Below, one piece after another: positions 6,056 through 9,754 of a stretch of 9,754 nucleotides of DNA. Under the pieces are notes generated by a model. The model was not told the origin of the DNA and searched no databases. It saw nothing but the letters and a program-made list of their open reading frames with translations. Source of the DNA: CAYSIX01 sp964431205 (GTDB taxonomy: Bacteria; Planctomycetota; Phycisphaerae; Phycisphaerales; Phycisphaeraceae); NCBI GenBank assembly GCA_964431205.1, contig CAYSIX010000165.1:1-9754 (forward strand), read 5' to 3'. Positions within the stretch are counted from its first letter, which is position 1, and each line of letters starts with the position of its first letter. Made by a program: the position numbers and the translations under genes.

Positions 6056-7150
6056 ATGCGTATGCGACTAGTTCAGACATTGGTGATCGGATCGATCGTG
6101 ACGGCGGGTGTAGGCGCGCCGGCGTTGGCGGAGGTGACCAGCATCGACAGCCTTCAGGTGCTGCCGCGACAACGAAACAACTTCCCCGACAGCAACCTCA
6201 CGGTGAACAACCTCGGCGGGCTCAACGGCATCACGTTCGACGAGCGCGACTTCGGCTTGCCCGGCCCGACCGGATCGTTCGCCAACACCCACGAGGCGTT
6301 CTTCTCGGCCGACGGCGGGAGCTCGGCTTTCGTGTTTGAGCGTCTCAAAGGCTTCGAGATCTTCGTCGACGTGAGCCTGGAGTTCCTTTTCGGTGACGAC
6401 GTGCCCGGCCCCGAACCACGAAAAGAGGCCGGACTCATCTTCCGCAGCACCGCGCCGAACGGGGATGAGCGCACGGGGCAGTTCCTGATTACGTCGGACG
6501 CCGAGGTCGCCGCGTTCGGCGCCGGCATGCCGTTTCAGATCCTGCGTCCCACGATGTCTGAGGACGGCTACATGAACGGCGAGACCGTAAACATGGGTGT
6601 TCGCTACGTCCCAGGCGACGGCACCGACGCCAACCCCGCCACCATCGAGTACATCTACGAGGGCGATCGCTTTGGCCCGCTGATCTTCGGTAACGTCCTC
6701 GTGCAGGATGGCGAGGAGGATGAGAATATCTTCGGCCTCTGGGATGGCACGACCATCGCGCTCAAGGCCCAGTATGCCGTCAACCTCCAGTCGATCGCCG
6801 GCGGCGACTTCGCCACCACGATGTTCTCCAACATCGAGATCAACGAGGGCTGGAACGCCGCCGTCGCCGACTGGGACCGTGACGGTGACGTCGACGCCTT
6901 CGACCTGGGCATCTGGCAGACCGGCTTCGGAACGACCGAGGGCGGCAACGTGCTCAACGGCGATGCCGACGGCGACGGCGACGTCGACGCGTTCGACCTG
7001 GGCCTCTGGCAGACCAACTTCGGCACGGTGACGCGTCCGGGCGGCAACGGTGTGGCCGCGATCCCCGAGCCCGCCTCCGTGGCGGCGATCGGTGCGATCG
7101 CTCTGCTCGGCCTGCGAAGAAACCGCACGACGGACCGGCCGCGTGCGTAG
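6056..7150 (+). CDS. Secreted dockerin-containing PEP-CTERM protein, function unknown
   Basis: The start at 6056 has GGAGG (6044-6048) seven bases upstream and directly begins a signal peptide (MRMRLVQTLVIGSIVTAGVG, likely cut after A-L-A at residue 25); the in-frame ATG at 5912 would place 48 polar residues in front of it. The 364-residue protein has an unrecognised beta-rich region (26-270) with alternating strands such as FEIFVDVSLEF and KEAGLIFRS, reminiscent of lectin or LamG-like sandwiches but unassigned. Residues 274-323 are a dockerin pair (DRDGDVDAFDLGIWQ, DGDGDVDAFDLGLWQ). Residues 337-364 are a PEP-CTERM signal: P-E-P, hydrophobic VAAIGAIALLGL, then RRNR and a basic tail, recognised in other bacteria by an exosortase. 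It ends with tandem stops TAG TAA. It likely reaches the cell surface; its binding partner is unknown. The next gene is 129 bases downstream and may be cotranscribed. Confidence 0.85.
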   Translation: MRMRLVQTLVIGSIVTAGVGAPALAEVTSIDSLQVLPRQRNNFPDSNLTVNNLGGLNGITFDERDFGLPGPTGSFANTHEAFFSADGGSSAFVFERLKGFEIFVDVSLEFLFGDDVPGPEPRKEAGLIFRSTAPNGDERTGQFLITSDAEVAAFGAGMPFQILRPTMSEDGYMNGETVNMGVRYVPGDGTDANPATIEYIYEGDRFGPLIFGNVLVQDGEEDENIFGLWDGTTIALKAQYAVNLQSIAGGDFATTMFSNIEINEGWNAAVADWDRDGDVDAFDLGIWQTGFGTTEGGNVLNGDADGDGDVDAFDLGLWQTNFGTVTRPGGNGVAAIPEPASVAAIGAIALLGLRRNRTTDRPRA

Positions 7151-7279
7151 TAAACATCGGAGGGAGCCGCCTGATCGCGACTCCTTCCCTTTGAAAGAGC
7201 CCGGAGCGACCGGGCCGGCGCGGAGCCCGAACGACGGTCCGACGCCAGCGACTCGCGACACATGCACAGGAGACCGACG

Positions 7280-8080
7280 ATGCTTCGCTCATCTCTGCAC
7301 TTTCAACACGGTGGTTCGGCGCGGGGACGTCGGCTTCGGCCAGGAACGGCCGCCTTCACCCTCATCGAGCTGCTGGTGGTCATCAGCATCATCGCGCTGC
7401 TGATCTCGATCCTGCTTCCGGCGCTGGGCTCGGCACGCGACGCTGCCCTTCAGTCGCAGTGCCTCCAGCACCTGCGCCAGATCTCGATGGGCTCGATCTT
7501 CTATGCCAATGATTGGGACGAGCGCTTGCCGATCCTTTCGTTCAGTGAGCAGGGCAAGCAGTACGAGGTCTTCGCGCCCTACATCAGCAGCCTGGAAGAC
7601 GTGTTGCAGTGCCCGACCGCGGACGCGGCCGGCAACCCGGGGGAGGTGTTTAGAGATGCAAGTTTCCTTGGAGGCCCGTACCGCTGGCCGTTTGACGACC
7701 AAGGTAACGTCATCACGAATGAGGCCGAGGTCCGCTACACGGACTACAAGTTCCAGGACAACGCCGGCGATCGCGCCGATCCGACCGACGGCATCCTGGA
7801 CTTTCCGGTCAGCGGGTTGCCGTTCCCGACGTGGACCTGGCTCGGGATCGACATCGACTGGGGTGTGTTCGAGAACGGTGTCGTGTACGAAGTTCCGCGT
7901 CACGGCCAGAACCGCGGAAACAACATGAGCTTCCTCGACGGTCACGCCAAGTTTTTGGAGGTCTTTGACTACAAGGGACCGCGTGCCCTCGAGGACCCCA
8001 AGGGCAGCCGCCCGTTCTTCAACTGGGGCCACCCGCTGGGCCCGAAGGTGAGCGGCTCGTCGATCGGTCAGTTGCGATGA
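7280..8080 (+). CDS. Prepilin-like protein with H-Xn-DG C-terminus
   Basis: The ATG at 7280 is chosen because AGGAG (7268-7272) lies seven bases upstream; the ATG at 7262 has none. The 266-residue protein starts with a 25-residue basic leader, then FTLIELLVVISIIALLISIL (26-45), the type IV prepilin/pseudopilin cleavage and methylation segment with Glu at +5 (Glu30). The residue before the cut is Ala instead of the usual Gly, a variant I recall as common in planctomycetes. The C-terminal part holds RHGQNRGNNMSFLDGHA, matching the planctomycete processing-associated H-X9-DG motif but with 11 residues between His208 and Asp220. Such proteins are expanded in Planctomycetota and thought to be membrane-anchored, pseudopilin-like surface or secretion components; the precise role is unknown. 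It ends the repressor-dockerin block, and a terminator follows. Confidence 0.9.
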   Translation: MLRSSLHFQHGGSARGRRLRPGTAAFTLIELLVVISIIALLISILLPALGSARDAALQSQCLQHLRQISMGSIFYANDWDERLPILSFSEQGKQYEVFAPYISSLEDVLQCPTADAAGNPGEVFRDASFLGGPYRWPFDDQGNVITNEAEVRYTDYKFQDNAGDRADPTDGILDFPVSGLPFPTWTWLGIDIDWGVFENGVVYEVPRHGQNRGNNMSFLDGHAKFLEVFDYKGPRALEDPKGSRPFFNWGHPLGPKVSGSSIGQLR

Positions 8081-8097
8081 GAAGCTCGTGCTTGGCT

Positions 8098-8119
8098 GGC
8101 CTCAATCCGTTTTGAGGCC
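8098..8119 (+). other. Hairpin upstream of the terminator
   Basis: GGCCTCAA (8098-8105) and TTGAGGCC (8112-8119) form an 8-bp stem around the loop TCCGTT. It stands 10 bases before the terminator stem and may protect the mRNA end or help termination. Confidence 0.55.
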
Positions 8120-8129
8120 CACTGTGAAC

Positions 8130-8160
8130 AAGGCCGCCGGCGCCTCCCCGGCGGCCTTTT
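8130..8160 (+). terminator. Intrinsic terminator after the prepilin-like gene
   Basis: AAGGCCGCCGG (8130-8140) and CCGGCGGCCTT (8148-8158) form a perfect 11-bp stem with a 7-base loop, ending in TTTT (8157-8160). It lies 50 bases after the stop at 8080 and separates the accessory block from the small gene and secA. Confidence 0.85.
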
Positions 8161-8254
8161 CCTGCGCCACCGCATCCACGCCGCGTTGGCCGCCCCCGTT
8201 CACCGTGACTCGACTCCGCCTGAGCCCGAAAACGATGGCACGACGGTCCACCAC

Positions 8255-8284
8255 TTGACCCGGCGGGGCCAGGCGGTCGATAAT
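8255..8284 (+). promoter_or_regulatory. Probable promoter of the small gene before secA
   Basis: TTGACC (8255-8260, five of six) and GATAAT (8279-8284, five of six) are 18 bases apart. Transcription would start near 8291, 12 bases before the ATG at 8303. No better promoter was seen nearer to secA, so it may serve both genes. Confidence 0.55.
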
Positions 8285-8302
8285 CCTTCCGTGAGGCGAT
8301 CC

Positions 8303-8647
8303 ATGCCCCAGTCTGGTCGATGGTCCGCCGGCGTGTCGCTGGCGGCGGCGGTGTGCCTGGCGATGTCCGCGCAGGCGGCGGCCGTCCCGCTGACGAGCGA
8401 CTCGATCGCCCCCCGTCTGACGATGTCTCAGCGAGACGCCCTGGCGTCTCTGCTCGCCTGCGTCACCGACGCGGCGAGCCATTGGCAGGGCAAGCCGCAG
8501 ACGGTCGGGACCTTGGCCGGTCCGCCGAGCGTGGCCCCACGGCCCGTCTCCGACACACGGGAACCCGCCCGACTCGATGAACAGGCGCTGCCCGCGCCGT
8601 GCCTGCTTCGCCCCTCTCTGCTGAACCTGCCGCCGCCGCTGTGTTGA
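8303..8647 (+). CDS. Small exported Pro-rich protein upstream of secA, unknown
   Basis: The protein has 114 residues. Residues 1-27 look like a Sec signal peptide: GRW near the start, hydrophobic VSLAAAVCLAM, then A-Q-A-A-A before V-P. The mature part is rich in Ala, Leu and Pro, with Cys at 53, 100 and 114, and ends L-N-L-P-P-P-L-C-stop. No known domain is recognised. A weak GAGG (8293-8296) sits six bases before this ATG, and the promoter at 8255-8284 fits it; GTG at 8291 would add four residues, and an in-frame ATG at 8186 lies upstream of the promoter. Third codon positions are strongly G/C as in the neighbours, supporting coding. It is the only gene between the terminator and secA and is separated from secA by 204 bases. 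By position it could be a secretion monitor; equally it may be an ordinary small periplasmic protein, or not a gene. Confidence 0.55.
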   Translation: MPQSGRWSAGVSLAAAVCLAMSAQAAAVPLTSDSIAPRLTMSQRDALASLLACVTDAASHWQGKPQTVGTLAGPPSVAPRPVSDTREPARLDEQALPAPCLLRPSLLNLPPPLC

Positions 8648-8649
8648 CA

Positions 8650-8669
8650 GCGGGGACGGCCGTCCCCGC
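8650..8669 (+). repeat. Perfect 20-bp palindrome between the small gene and secA
   Basis: GCGGGGACGG followed by CCGTCCCCGC is a perfect palindrome, starting two bases after the small gene's stop. As RNA it gives an 8-bp GC stem with a GGCC loop. A weaker 5-bp stem (8675-8687) follows, and another (8814-8828) lies 10 bases before the secA ribosome-binding site. There is no T-run. The intergenic stretch 8670-8851 also holds a 14-bp direct repeat, TCGCCGGCTCGCCC, at 8697-8710 and 8744-8757. Confidence 0.75.
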
Positions 8670-8851
8670 GATCGGGCTCCCGGAGCCACGCACGGGTCGC
8701 CGGCTCGCCCCGCGTTCCTGGCGCTCCGGCTCATTCAATCCGCTCGCCGGCTCGCCCGACCGGCGGCCCTAACGTTCATAGGTTGTGTCACCGGCAATCG
8801 AGTTCATTCGCGACGCCCCGGCCGGGCGGCGCGTGAGCAGAGGAATCAGCG

Positions 8852-9754
<903 letters not shown>

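Noticed and set aside
7199..7215. Hairpin GCCCGG/CCGGGC between the PEP-CTERM and prepilin-like genes as a terminator
   Set aside because: The stem is only 6 bp and no T-run follows; in GC-rich DNA this is weak evidence, and the two genes may be cotranscribed.
8102..8734. Minus-strand open frame of 210 residues opposite the small gene
   Set aside because: It is Arg-rich, has no domain, and runs through the terminator-proximal region, the plus-strand promoter and the palindrome; it looks like a GC-rich shadow.

Overview
The window looks like a scaffold from a GC-rich Planctomycetota bacterium, most likely class Phycisphaerae. This rests on protein features, not on a database search. Three secreted proteins share a planctomycete-style dockerin-like calcium-binding module (core D-G-D-V-D-A-F-D-L-G-x-W-Q). 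One of them starts with an LEPR-XLL motif and one ends with a PEP-CTERM sorting signal. There is also a prepilin-like protein with a FTLIELLVVI N-terminus and an H-Xn-DG C-terminus, and a SecA with large insertions. Two runs of N (100 and 10) show this is a gapped draft assembly, and both interrupt real genes.

Layout. 1-1952 (+): 3' part of a secreted, probably carbohydrate-active protein (carbohydrate-binding-like domain, glucoamylase/GH144-like catalytic domain, dockerin). 1967-1996: a strong sigma-70-type promoter. 2052-3690 (+): LEPR-XLL protein with at least three visible 111-residue PPC-like repeats and a dockerin, broken by the 100-N gap. 3680-4621 (-): exported endonuclease/exonuclease/phosphatase (EEP) family protein, converging on the previous gene with an 11-bp overlap. 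4714-4788: promoter plus two cre-like operators. 4791-5867 (+): CcpA-like LacI-family repressor. 6056-7150 (+): secreted dockerin/PEP-CTERM protein of unknown function. 7280-8080 (+): prepilin-like protein, followed by two hairpins, the second a good intrinsic terminator (8130-8160). 8255-8284: promoter. 8303-8647 (+): small proline-rich exported protein. 8852-9754 (+): 5' part of secA, with the 10-N gap.

How the parts may fit together. The left part and the regulator-dockerin-prepilin block look like accessory genes for using extracellular polysaccharides or for building the cell surface, with a sugar-type repressor that probably controls itself through its two operators. The right end is the housekeeping secretion ATPase SecA. 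The most interesting inferences are (a) the paired operators, whose position also decides the repressor start codon, and (b) the small exported protein just before secA. It ends in Pro-Pro-Pro-Leu-Cys-stop, two bases before a perfect 20-bp palindrome, and is positioned like a SecM-type secretion monitor. That role is a hypothesis only.
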